Shown: positions 1 through 8,974, counted from the first letter of the stretch. The stretch is DNA of 13,127 bases from UBA11164 sp002420085 (GCA_031976395.1 DALYLJ010000085.1:1-13127), one strand, 5' to 3'. The notes: a model not told the origin generated them from the sequence alone. Numbers and translations are program-made.

Positions 1-3000
1 GTCCGGCCTGGGCCTGGGCCTGGGCCTGGGCCTGGGCCTGGGCCTGGGCCTGGTGGATGGTCTTGGCCAGACGCTTGACCGACACCGGCCGGGCGGTGCC
101 CAGTTCCTGGGCGAACAGTGATACGCGCAACTCTTCGATGTCCCAGCGCACGGTCTGCCAGATCGGCTGTTCGATCCGATTCGCGTTGCGCGCCTGCTGG
201 AGGGCGTCGATGAATGGCCGCAGTTCCAGCATCCGCGCCTGATCGCGGGCCGGGTCGCGTTTCGCGCGTTCGGCGCGCAAGCGCATGGCTTTCAGGTAGC
301 GCGGGTACGCCTGCAACACCGATGGCGGCACTTCACGCAGGAAGCCCGGGTAGACCAACCCGGCCAGTTGCTGGATGAGATCGTCGAGGTTGGCGCGTGC
401 CCAGCCCATCAGCGGTGCTTCCAATTCCGGCCGCAGTGCCGCGACTTCGGCAAGGATGGATTCCGCCAGTTGAAGGCGGGTCATGGCCTCCGGAAACAGG
501 CTGCGGATGAGGGTTTCACGGGCGCTGTCGAATCCGGCCCGGTCACGGATGGTGCTCGGGCTGACGACGTCGAGGCCGTGCCGGAATGCGGCTTCGACCA
601 GGTCTTCGCGCAGTCGCTCGGTCTGTTCGATGGCGGCGTACAGCAGGCCCGTGCGGGCGGCGACCGGAAGCTGCTTGCGTGTCCGTCGGATCGCATCGGC
701 AGCGGCCAGGCGCAGCAGGCGCGCGACGCCACGAGCGTGTTCGGTCTGAGCGCGACTGCGCTCGGCGAATACCTCGAGCCGGGCGCCATCGCCGACATCG
801 ACCAGGGCTGGCCAGGCGATCATGCCGGCATCGCCAGGAATCGACTCAGGGATCGGCTGTGGTGGGAACTCGGTCAGGTGGCTGCCGACCAGGTCGCGGC
901 CGGCCCGTGCGGCGAAGGCGCGTTCGGCACGCTCACCGAGTCGAGCCAGCAGTTCGCCGAGATCGCGCGAACGTGCCAGCAGATGGCCGCCATCGTCGAA
1001 CACCCTGAGATTCATGCACAGATGGGTCGGTACGGCCGATTCGTCGAAATCGCTGGCGGAAAAAGGGACGCCGGTGAGGCGACCGAGAAAACGCGCCAGT
1101 TCGCTGGTCAGGGCATCGGCACTGGCTGCGGGGAAGGCTTCGGCGAAGGCACGCGCGAAGTCCGGCGCGGGCACGACATTGCGACGCAGCGGTTTGGGCA
1201 GGCTGCGAATCAGGGCGGCGGTTTTCTCTTCGATCAGGCCCGGTACCAGCCATTGCAGGCGGGCGGCATCGAGTGCCGGCAACAGGTGCAGGGGGACATC
1301 GAGGGTCACGCCATCGTCCTCGCTGCCCGGTTCGAATCGATAGTGCAGAGCCAAGCGTGCCTTGCCGAGCGAGAAGTACTTGGGAAATCGATCGCGATCG
1401 CTGCCCTCGCCTGGCAGCAGATCGGTCAGCGACCAGGCCAATGCCTGCCGTTGCTGTGGACGCAGGCCACGCAACCAGTGGTCGAGAGCGGCAGCGGTGT
1501 TGATGTCGGTCGGAATCCGGTCGAGATACCAGCGGGCCTGCCAGTCCTCATCGGCAACCAGTCCGACCCGGCGCTGCTTGGCTTCTTCCTCGCGCGCCCG
1601 TTCGAGGGTCTTGAGGTTGCCGATGACCAGGTCGGAACGCAGGTCGATCTCACCGGTCACCAAGCCGTCGCGCACGAAGATCGCGCGTGCTTCCTCGGGA
1701 TAGAGGTTGCCGTAGTGGATCGGTCGTTTCGGGGCCAGCACCAGCCCGAACAGGGAAATCTGCTCCGAGCCCAGCACGCGCCCCTGGCTGCGGGACCAGC
1801 GGGGGTCGTAATGCTTGCGCGCCAACAGGTGCGGCAGGCTATCGATCACCCAGTCCGGTTCGATCGCGGCATTGGTCAGGCTCCAGACCCGATCGGTATC
1901 GAGCAATCCGGCTGCCAACACCCACGGTGGCGGTCGGCGGGCCAGCGGTGAGCCGGGAAAGATCTGAAATTTGCGGCCACGCGATCCTTCGTAGATCTGC
2001 TTGTCGCTGCGATGACCGATCTGGCCGGGCAGGCCGGTGATCGCAGCGCGATGGATGCAGGCATAGTCGGCGGGGGTTTCATTGATCTGCCAGCCCTGCT
2101 CGCGTGCGGCCAGCAGCAGTTGCCGATGCAGTTCGCGCCATTCGCGCATGCGCAGGAACGACAGGAAACGTTTGCTGCACCAGTCGCGCAAGCGCGATTG
2201 GGTCGATTCTTCATGCGCCTGTCGGAAGGCATCCCAAAGGCGAATGATGGCGATGAACTCGGACTTGCCATCGGTGAATTCGGCATGGGCGGCATCGGCG
2301 GCCGGTCTGGCTTCGGCCGGGCGTTCGCGGGGATCCTGGATCGCCAGGAATGCGGCGATCGCCAGCATTTCCGCCAGACAGCCGCTGTCGGCACCGGCGA
2401 TCAGCATGCGCGCCAGTTTGGGATCGACCGGCAGCCGCGCCATGCGCTCGCCGATCGCGGTCAGTGCCTGGCCCTGACCCGGCTCGCGCCGCCGCCGACC
2501 CCGCCCGGTACGCGACTCGCCCGGCGGCACCGGCGGCGGGGCATGTGCGCCAGCGGCACGCACCGCGCCCAGTTCCAGCAACTGTTGCCAGCCATCGGCG
2601 ATCGCCCGTGGGTCGGGTGGTTCGATGAAGGGAAAATCCTCGATCCGACCCAGGCGCAGATCGAGCATGCGCAGAATCACCCCAGCCAGCGAGGCGCGTC
2701 GGATTTCCGGGTCGGTATAGGCCGGTCGGGCGAGAAAGTCGGCCTCGTCATACAGCCGATAGCAGACACCGGAGGCGACCCGACCGCAACGGCCCTTGCG
2801 CTGATCGGCACTGGCTTGGCTGATCGGTTCGATGTGCAGACGATCGAGCTTGCCACGCGGGCTGTAGCGCTTGACCCGAGCCAGACCGGGATCGACCACG
2901 TAGCGGATGCGCGGCACGGTCAACGAGGTTTCGGCGACATTGGTGGCGAGCACGATGCGTCGGCCCGGACCGGGATTGAATACCCGATCCTGATCGCGCG

Positions 3001-3973
3001 CCGACAGCCGCGCATACAAGGGCAACACCTCGGTGGCTCGGTACTTGCGCCGCTCCAGGGCCTGGTGAACATCACGAATCTGCCGTTCGCCAGGCAGGAA
3101 GACCAGGACATCGCCATGCGGGTCGCTGGCCGTGATTTCATCGCAGGCAGAGACGATGCTGTGCAACAACGACGGCGGTTCACCCTCCTCGACGGCATCC
3201 TGGGGCGGGCGGTAGACCAGGCTGACCGGATGCCCCCGTCCTTCGACCTCGACCACGGGTGCGTCGTCGAAATAGCGGGCGAATCGGGCAGTATCGATGG
3301 TCGCCGAGGTTACGATCAGGCGCAGGTCACGACGTCGCGGCAGCAGTGATTTCAGATAGCCGAGCAGGAAATCGATGTTCAGGCTGCGCTCGTGGGCCTC
3401 GTCCAGCACCAGCGTGTCGTAGCGGGCCAGCCACGGGTCGGAACGAATCTCGGCAAGCAGGATGCCATCGGTCATGAACTTGATCAGGCTGCGGTCGGAG
3501 ACCTGATCGGTGAAGCGCACCTGATAACCGACCAGGCCGCCGAGTTCCCCATTCAGTTCCGAGGCAACCCGGCGTGCCACCGCCCGTGCGGCGATCCGGC
3601 GCGGCTGGGTGCAGCCGATCAGGCCGGCGACACCGCGCCCGGCGGCCAGGCACAGTTTCGGCAGTTGGGTGGTCTTGCCCGAACCGGTCTCACCGGCAAT
3701 CACCAGCACCTGGTGATCGGCGAGCAATTCGACGATCCGTTCGGCATGGCCCGCGATCGGCAGGGCAGCATCGACGGCGATGTTCGGAACCGTGGCAGCA
3801 CGCCGTCGGCACTCGTCCGCCGAGGCGGTGAATGCCTGCTCGAACGCGCGCACGGCCTCGTCATCCTCGGGGCGTTCGGCCAGACGCGCCCATAGCCGCC
3901 GCAGGCGACCTCGATCGCGGGTCAATGCGGCGGTCCAATCCGGGGTCCGGGGCGGGCGCTGCAACGGGCTCAT
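1..3973 (-). CDS. hrpA: ATP-dependent RNA helicase HrpA (DEAH box), 3' end cut by window edge
   Basis: Family knowledge: HrpA is a DEAH-box RNA helicase of about 1300 residues in E. coli, linked to mRNA processing and rescue of stalled ribosomes in the cytoplasm. Read on the minus strand from the ATG at 3973, the frame stays open for 1324 codons to the left edge; I checked every in-register TTA, CTA and TCA on the plus strand and found no stop or frameshift. Visible motifs are Walker A GETGSGKTT (residues 94-102), DEAH (191-194), SAT (223-225) and QRKGRCGR (391-398). The long C-terminal region is HrpA-like throughout, including LIxSLPKPLRRNVVPAPDFA and a final EELRVSLFAQELGT. Two oddities: a Pro/Arg/Gly-rich insert at about residues 472-502, and a (QA)8 tail at 1308-1323. 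The E. coli protein ends near here, so only a few codons should be missing. The ribosome site is weak (GGA, 7 nt upstream). Confidence 0.96.
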   Translation of the reverse strand, partial: MSPLQRPPRTPDWTAALTRDRGRLRRLWARLAERPEDDEAVRAFEQAFTASADECRRRAATVPNIAVDAALPIAGHAERIVELLADHQVLVIAGETGSGKTTQLPKLCLAAGRGVAGLIGCTQPRRIAARAVARRVASELNGELGGLVGYQVRFTDQVSDRSLIKFMTDGILLAEIRSDPWLARYDTLVLDEAHERSLNIDFLLGYLKSLLPRRRDLRLIVTSATIDTARFARYFDDAPVVEVEGRGHPVSLVYRPPQDAVEEGEPPSLLHSIVSACDEITASDPHGDVLVFLPGERQIRDVHQALERRKYRATEVLPLYARLSARDQDRVFNPGPGRRIVLATNVAETSLTVPRIRYVVDPGLARVKRYSPRGKLDRLHIEPISQASADQRKGRCGRVASGVCYRLYDEADFLARPAYTDPEIRRASLAGVILRMLDLRLGRIEDFPFIEPPDPRAIADGWQQLLELGAVRAAGAHAPPPVPPGESRTGRGRRRREPGQGQALTAIGERMARLPVDPKLARMLIAGADSGCLAEMLAIAAFLAIQDPRERPAEARPAADAAHAEFTDGKSEFIAIIRLWDAFRQAHEESTQSRLRDWCSKRFLSFLRMREWRELHRQLLLAAREQGWQINETPADYACIHRAAITGLPGQIGHRSDKQIYEGSRGRKFQIFPGSPLARRPPPWVLAAGLLDTDRVWSLTNAAIEPDWVIDSLPHLLARKHYDPRWSRSQGRVLGSEQISLFGLVLAPKRPIHYGNLYPEEARAIFVRDGLVTGEIDLRSDLVIGNLKTLERAREEEAKQRRVGLVADEDWQARWYLDRIPTDINTAAALDHWLRGLRPQQRQALAWSLTDLLPGEGSDRDRFPKYFSLGKARLALHYRFEPGSEDDGVTLDVPLHLLPALDAARLQWLVPGLIEEKTAALIRSLPKPLRRNVVPAPDFARAFAEAFPAASADALTSELARFLGRLTGVPFSASDFDESAVPTHLCMNLRVFDDGGHLLARSRDLGELLARLGERAERAFAARAGRDLVGSHLTEFPPQPIPESIPGDAGMIAWPALVDVGDGARLEVFAERSRAQTEHARGVARLLRLAAADAIRRTRKQLPVAARTGLLYAAIEQTERLREDLVEAAFRHGLDVVSPSTIRDRAGFDSARETLIRSLFPEAMTRLQLAESILAEVAALRPELEAPLMGWARANLDDLIQQLAGLVYPGFLREVPPSVLQAYPRYLKAMRLRAERAKRDPARDQARMLELRPFIDALQQARNANRIEQPIWQTVRWDIEELRVSLFAQELGTARPVSVKRLAKTIHQAQAQAQAQAQAQAQAG
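5..52. repeat. Perfect hexanucleotide microsatellite, eight GGCCTG units, inside hrpA
   Basis: Eight exact tandem copies of GGCCTG on the plus strand occupy positions 5-52. On the coding (minus) strand they read as alternating CAG and GCC codons, giving (Gln-Ala)8 at residues 1308-1323 of HrpA, directly after the KTIH that follows the conserved C-terminal region. Unit length is a multiple of three, so copy-number slippage would lengthen or shorten the tail without breaking the frame. The copy next to the window edge is followed by a Gly codon, so the repeat ends inside the window. Confidence 0.97.
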
Positions 3974-4094
3974 GGCCGGTCCATCATCGACTGATTCGAT
4001 GGCTGCAAAAGCAATGGCTTATTTCCCATCGGGGAACAGGTGGCGTAGTGTAAAGGCCAGGGAGCGATGGTGGTCGCCCGAGGATCGACGCATA

Positions 4095-4130
4095 GATCAC
4101 CGCGAAGATCAGCGCGAAGATCAGCGCTCC
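4095..4130. repeat. Three tandem 12-bp units in the hrpA-dps spacer
   Basis: The units read GATCACCGCGAA, GATCAGCGCGAA and GATCAGCGCTCC: the second differs from the first at one base and the third diverges at its end. The spacing puts a GATC every 12 bp. Function is unknown. The array sits about 120 bp upstream of hrpA and about 190 bp upstream of dps, so it could be regulatory or simply a slippage remnant. Confidence 0.8.
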
Positions 4131-4169
4131 CCGGTTGGTGTGCAGTCCACGACTGACCGACACTGGCCA

Positions 4170-4196
4170 CCGGTCGGATGCAACCCGTCCGACCGG
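4170..4196. promoter_or_regulatory. Inverted repeat upstream of dps (9-bp arms, 9-nt spacer)
   Basis: CCGGTCGGA at 4170-4178 is exactly complementary to TCCGACCGG at 4188-4196, with TGCAACCCG between. It lies about 120 bp before the dps start. No T-run follows, so a Rho-independent terminator is unlikely. A dimeric-regulator site or a leader RNA hairpin are both possible. The symmetry is certain, the function is inference. Confidence 0.45.
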
Positions 4197-4317
4197 GCTG
4201 TCGGGTCATGCCGGACAGCACCGCGCAGGACAGCACTGATCGCCCTCGCGGCCGACTGCCCGGCCAGCCCCCGGATCATATCGCCTGCACACTCCCCATC
4301 CGCCAACGGAGGACGCC

Positions 4318-4785
4318 ATGAAGATCGACACTGGAATCGGCCACAAGGAGCGCAAGAAGATCGCCGAAGGGCTCAGCCACCTGCTCGCCGACACCTACAC
4401 CCTCTACCTCAAGACCCACAATTTCCACTGGAACGTGACCGGGCCGATGTTCAACACCCTGCACACCATGTTCGAGACCCAATACACCGAGCTCGCCCTG
4501 GCGGTCGATGCCATCGCCGAGCGCATCCGTGCCCTCGGCTTCCCCGCGCCCGGCACCTACAGCGAGTACGCCAAGCTCTCCTCGATCGCTGAAACCGAGG
4601 GCGTGCCGGAGTGGAAGGAGATGGTCACGCAACTGGTACATGGTCAGGAGGCCGTGGTCAGGACGGCACGCAAACTGTTTCCGGCCGTCGATGCCGCAGG
4701 TGACGAACCGACCGCCGATCTGCTGACCCAGCGCATGCAGTTGCACGAGAAAACCGCCTGGATGCTGCGCTCCCTGCTCGAATGA
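4318..4785 (+). CDS. dps: Dps-family ferritin-like DNA-protection protein
   Basis: Family knowledge: Dps proteins form 12-subunit shells that oxidise Fe(II) with peroxide and store the iron, protecting DNA in stress and stationary phase. This 155-residue protein has normal family length. The candidate inter-subunit ferroxidase ligands are all present: H37 (in FHWNVTGP), H49, E53, D64 and E68 (in AVDAIAERI). The N-terminal extension is short, with one basic patch (HKERKK, 9-14), so non-specific DNA binding through a long Lys/Arg tail is not obvious. The start is well supported: GGAGG at 4308-4312 sits 5 nt before the ATG. The gene stands alone, divergent from hrpA, and is followed by a stem-loop 3 nt after its stop. 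The TGPMFNTLHTMFE context resembles the proteobacterial PexB/Dps-like branch more than E. coli Dps. Confidence 0.95.
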   Translation: MKIDTGIGHKERKKIAEGLSHLLADTYTLYLKTHNFHWNVTGPMFNTLHTMFETQYTELALAVDAIAERIRALGFPAPGTYSEYAKLSSIAETEGVPEWKEMVTQLVHGQEAVVRTARKLFPAVDAAGDEPTADLLTQRMQLHEKTAWMLRSLLE

Positions 4786-4788
4786 CGA

Positions 4789-4827
4789 CTGCTCGGTCGG
4801 CGCGATCGCGGCGATCGACCCGAGCAG
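4789..4827 (+). terminator. Stem-loop immediately after dps
   Basis: CTGCTCGG at 4789-4796 pairs exactly with CCGAGCAG at 4820-4827. With one bulged C at 4819, three more pairs (4797-4799 with 4816-4818) extend the stem to 11 bp. The loop contains a GCGATCGC octamer. It starts 3 nt after the dps stop. No U-run follows, so it is either an atypical terminator or a 3'-stabilising hairpin that leaves some read-through into recQ. Confidence 0.5.
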
Positions 4828-4840
4828 GACACTGACCCGC

Positions 4841-4846
4841 TACAAT
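4841..4846 (+). promoter_or_regulatory. Candidate -10 box (TACAAT) for recQ
   Basis: TACAAT matches the sigma-70 -10 consensus at five of six positions and is one of few AT-rich hexamers in the spacer. No clear TTGACA-like -35 is found 16-18 bp upstream. A start about 7 nt downstream would fall within the 28-bp palindrome at 4850-4877, about 50 nt before the recQ ATG. Confidence 0.45.
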
Positions 4847-4849
4847 GCC

Positions 4850-4877
4850 GGCGCTGCCGAACCGGTTCGGCAGCGCC
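4850..4877. promoter_or_regulatory. Perfect 28-bp palindrome in the recQ leader
   Basis: GGCGCTGCCGAACC at 4850-4863 is followed with no spacer by its exact reverse complement, GGTTCGGCAGCGCC, at 4864-4877. It lies 3 nt after the TACAAT box and 27 nt before the recQ start. As DNA it could be an operator for a dimeric repressor covering the transcription start. As RNA it would fold into a 12-bp hairpin with a CCGG tetraloop in the 5' leader. It could also be one copy of a genome-wide repeat. No T-run follows. Confidence 0.6.
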
Positions 4878-4904
4878 TCTCCGCCCGATCGTTTCCGAGC
4901 ACGC

Positions 4905-6743
<1,839 letters not shown>

Positions 6744-6778
6744 GGCCAACCCCATCGGACGTCAGCCACGAGACCGCG

Positions 6779-7132
6779 ATGAAAACGCCCATCCTTCTGC
6801 TCGCCTGCATGCTGCTGATCGCTTGCGCCCGAGTCGCTGCACTGCCCGCCGAACCCCCGAGCGGACCGGTTGCCGATCGTCCCGGCGAAGTCGACTACCG
6901 TTGCCGCAGCGATGCCGACTGCACCGTCAAGAACGTCGGCAACTGCTGTGGCTACTACCCGGCCTGCGTCAACGTCGACAGCCCGACCTTCCCCGAAAAG
7001 ATCATGGAACAGTGCCAGCGCGAAGGACTCAGTTCGATCTGCGGCTTCCGCGAAATCAGTGCCTGCGCCTGCGTCGAGGGCCGGTGCGAAGCCGCTGACG
7101 AGTCAGCCCAATCCCCCCTTGAAACGCGCTGA
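6779..7132 (+). CDS. Cysteine-rich predicted lipoprotein, function unknown
   Basis: I do not recognise a named family. The 117-residue product begins with a lipoprotein signal: MKTPILLLACML then lipobox LIAC, so C16 should be lipidated, and Ala at +2 predicts outer-membrane sorting. After a short Pro-rich linker, a compact domain carries ten cysteines (RC, DC, NCC, AC, QC, IC, ACAC and RC contexts), enough for five disulfides. Its conserved look (GNCCGYYPACVNVD, SSICGFRE) resembles small uncharacterised lipoproteins of Xanthomonadales, from memory only. An alternative start at 6740 overlaps the recQ stop as ATGA and would allow translational coupling, but it adds 13 residues before the signal peptide, so 6779 is preferred. 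The stop lies 10 nt before the deaminase start. Confidence 0.85.
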   Translation: MKTPILLLACMLLIACARVAALPAEPPSGPVADRPGEVDYRCRSDADCTVKNVGNCCGYYPACVNVDSPTFPEKIMEQCQREGLSSICGFREISACACVEGRCEAADESAQSPLETR

Positions 7133-7142
7133 TCGCGAACTG

Positions 7143-7715
7143 ATGACCGTGAACTACCAGATCCACCTGACCCTGCCGATCTGGCTGCGCGATGCGGTCG
7201 ATCCAAGCCGGATCCACCCTGATGACGACAGCAAGATCGACCTCGCGATCGCCCTCTCGCGCGGCAATGTCGAACACGGAGGCGGTCCGTTCGGTGCGGC
7301 GATCTTCGACGGCAACGGTCGGCTGCTCGGAGTCGGCGTGAATCAGGTCGTACCGCAGTCCTGCTCGGTCGCCCACGCCGAGATGATGGCCTTCATGAGC
7401 GCCCAGCAACGCATGCGGGCCTTCCGACTGAATGCCCCCGATCTCGGCCTGCCTGGCCCGATCGCGCTGGCCACCTCGGCCCAACCCTGCTGCCAGTGCT
7501 ATGGCGCCAGCGTCTGGGCCGGCATCGACGAATTGCTGATCGGCGCCCGCTCGGAGGACGTCGAGGCACTCACCGAGTTCGACGAAGGCCCGCTGCCCGA
7601 CGACTGGATCGGACACCTGAACCGACGTGGCATCGCGGTTCGCCGCGATATCCGACGTGAGCACGCCTGTGCCGTGTTGCGCGACTATCGGACCGCCGGC
7701 GGTGCCCGATACTGA
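7143..7715 (+). CDS. Zinc-dependent nucleoside/guanine deaminase-like protein
   Basis: This 190-residue protein belongs to the cytidine deaminase-like fold. The zinc and proton-shuttle motif HAE (78-80, in SVAHAEMMAF) and the second motif PCCQC (115-119, Zn ligands C116 and C119) are present, and GGGPFGAAIFD before them resembles bacterial guanine deaminase (GuaD) rather than tRNA adenosine deaminase TadA. The usual PCPMC is replaced by PCCQC. It has an N-terminal extension of about 30 residues (MTVNYQIHLTLPIWL) and a C-terminal tail with DDWIGHLNRRGIAV. Substrate is uncertain: guanine, another purine or a nucleoside are all possible. The ATG is 10 nt after the lipoprotein stop and the gene is convergent with ubiI, so it probably closes the recQ transcript. 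Confidence 0.85.
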   Translation: MTVNYQIHLTLPIWLRDAVDPSRIHPDDDSKIDLAIALSRGNVEHGGGPFGAAIFDGNGRLLGVGVNQVVPQSCSVAHAEMMAFMSAQQRMRAFRLNAPDLGLPGPIALATSAQPCCQCYGASVWAGIDELLIGARSEDVEALTEFDEGPLPDDWIGHLNRRGIAVRRDIRREHACAVLRDYRTAGGARY

Positions 7716-7768
7716 TCGCAGCGTATCGCCATGCCAGCCGGTGGGCCGAGCCTGGCGCGCAGACCCGA

Positions 7769-8974
7769 CTACAGCCCGGCCGCATGCCGCCAGAGCAGGC
7801 GCGGCAACAATGGCATGTGGCCAGCCAGACCGAGCAGATGACCGCGAACCAGGGTCGGCAACACGGCATCGTTGGAAAACAGCCGATCGATGGTCTCGAA
7901 GGCATGCGCCGACACGGTCGCATCGCTGCGTCGCTCGCGCTGGTAGCGCGCCAGCCGCCAGGGCGCACCGATATCGCGCTCGCCGGCCGCAGCGATCATT
8001 CGACGCAGGCAGGCGACATCGCGCAGACCGAGATTGACCCCCTGTCCGGCCAGGGGATGCACGGCATGCGCGGCATCGCCGACCAGGACCATCCGACCTG
8101 CGACATACTCGGCCGCTAGCTGCCGGTGCAGCGGGAATGCCAGCGGCGGGGTTGCTGCCACGATCTCGCCCAGGGTGGCGTCGAAGGCGCGCTCCAGTTC
8201 ACTGCGAAAAACCGCATCCGGCACAGCCAGTCGGCGTTCCGCCTCGGCCTCCGACTGGGTCCAGACGATCGAACTGGTGCAGCCCGGCGCCGCCTGGGCG
8301 AACACGCCATCGCTGAACGGCAGAAAGGCCAATGGCCCATCCGGCAGGAAACGCTGCCAGGCAGTCTCACCATGCGGCCGGCGGGTGGCGACATAGGCGA
8401 CCAGGGCACGCTGTCGATAGTCGTGGCGATCGACGCTGATTCCGGCCATCTCGCGCAGCGCCGAGCCGGCACCATCGGCAGCCACCAGCACACGTGCCCG
8501 CAACCGGCCGGCAGCGGCCAGATCGACACTGATGGCATCGGCTTCCGACACGAATCCGGCGACCCGCTCCGGACAATACCGCTCGACACCGGCCTCGACC
8601 GCCAATGCCCGCCACAAATGCTCGATCAACACACCCTGTTCGACGATCCAGCCCAGGGTCGGATGGCCGAGCCGATCACCGTCGAACACCAGTTCGCCGC
8701 CACCGGCTGCATCCCACACCTGCATCCGGCGATACGACTGGGCGCGGCTGACACGGATGGCCGACCACAGACCCAGCCCATCCAGCAGGGCGACACTGTC
8801 CTGGGCCAGGGCAAACACCCGAGGGTCGTGGCGACTCGCCTGCCACGGCTCGGGCTGACGCGCCTCGACCAAGGCAACCCGACGCCCGTCGCGAGCCAGG
8901 GCCAGCGCGGCGGTCGCGCCGACCACACCGGCGCCGACCACCACGGCATCGAGAATCGAACTGCGACGCGCCAT
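7769..8974 (-). CDS. ubiI: UbiI-type FAD-dependent ubiquinone hydroxylase (UbiH/UbiF/VisC family)
   Basis: Family knowledge: these class A flavoprotein monooxygenases hydroxylate the aromatic ring of ubiquinone precursors, and UbiI acts at C5. The 401-residue protein has the Rossmann GAGVVG (14-19), the ADGAGS motif that contacts NADPH and FAD (about 165-175), and the FAD-binding GDAAHAVHPLAGQGVNLG (about 298-315). MQVWDAAGG, GWIVEQGVLIEHLW and SSIVWTQS match the pattern of E. coli UbiI, and the GDAAH form separates it from UbiH. The ATG overlaps the ubiH stop by 1 nt (TGATG), with GGAG about 8 nt upstream inside ubiH, so the two are translationally coupled. UbiF, or a broader-specificity enzyme, is the main alternative because ring-hydroxylase specificity varies among Proteobacteria. 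Confidence 0.85.
   Translation of the reverse strand: MARRSSILDAVVVGAGVVGATAALALARDGRRVALVEARQPEPWQASRHDPRVFALAQDSVALLDGLGLWSAIRVSRAQSYRRMQVWDAAGGGELVFDGDRLGHPTLGWIVEQGVLIEHLWRALAVEAGVERYCPERVAGFVSEADAISVDLAAAGRLRARVLVAADGAGSALREMAGISVDRHDYRQRALVAYVATRRPHGETAWQRFLPDGPLAFLPFSDGVFAQAAPGCTSSIVWTQSEAEAERRLAVPDAVFRSELERAFDATLGEIVAATPPLAFPLHRQLAAEYVAGRMVLVGDAAHAVHPLAGQGVNLGLRDVACLRRMIAAAGERDIGAPWRLARYQRERRSDATVSAHAFETIDRLFSNDAVLPTLVRGHLLGLAGHMPLLPRLLWRHAAGL

Larger units (their letters stand above)
3974..4317. other. Divergent intergenic region between hrpA and dps (344 bp)
   Basis: No convincing gene lies here. It must hold the promoters for leftward hrpA and rightward dps. Seen in it: three imperfect 12-bp tandem units at 4095-4130, a 9-bp-arm inverted repeat at 4170-4196, and a 9-bp direct repeat GGACAGCAC at 4213-4221 and 4228-4236. 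A possible leftward -10 box, TACACT (complement of 4047-4052), lies 74 bp before hrpA but has no good -35. I could not identify a strong dps promoter or an OxyR- or Fur-type operator by eye. Confidence 0.6.

Noticed and set aside
368..3349. Two long plus-strand open frames (368-1951 and 2012-3349) opposite hrpA
   Set aside because: They run in exact codon register antisense to hrpA, a common by-product of GC-rich coding DNA. Their products are low-complexity with no recognisable domains, and the minus strand is unmistakably HrpA.
4845..4904. Upstream in-frame start for recQ giving 20 extra residues
   Set aside because: The extension would be translated from the palindrome, begins inside the TACAAT box, has no ribosome site, and is not part of the family N-terminus.
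7716..7768. Possible bidirectional terminator between the deaminase and ubiI
   Set aside because: Only a 5-bp plus 3-bp interrupted stem (7733-7737 with 7752-7756, and 7739-7741 with 7746-7748) and no T-run on either strand; too weak to annotate.
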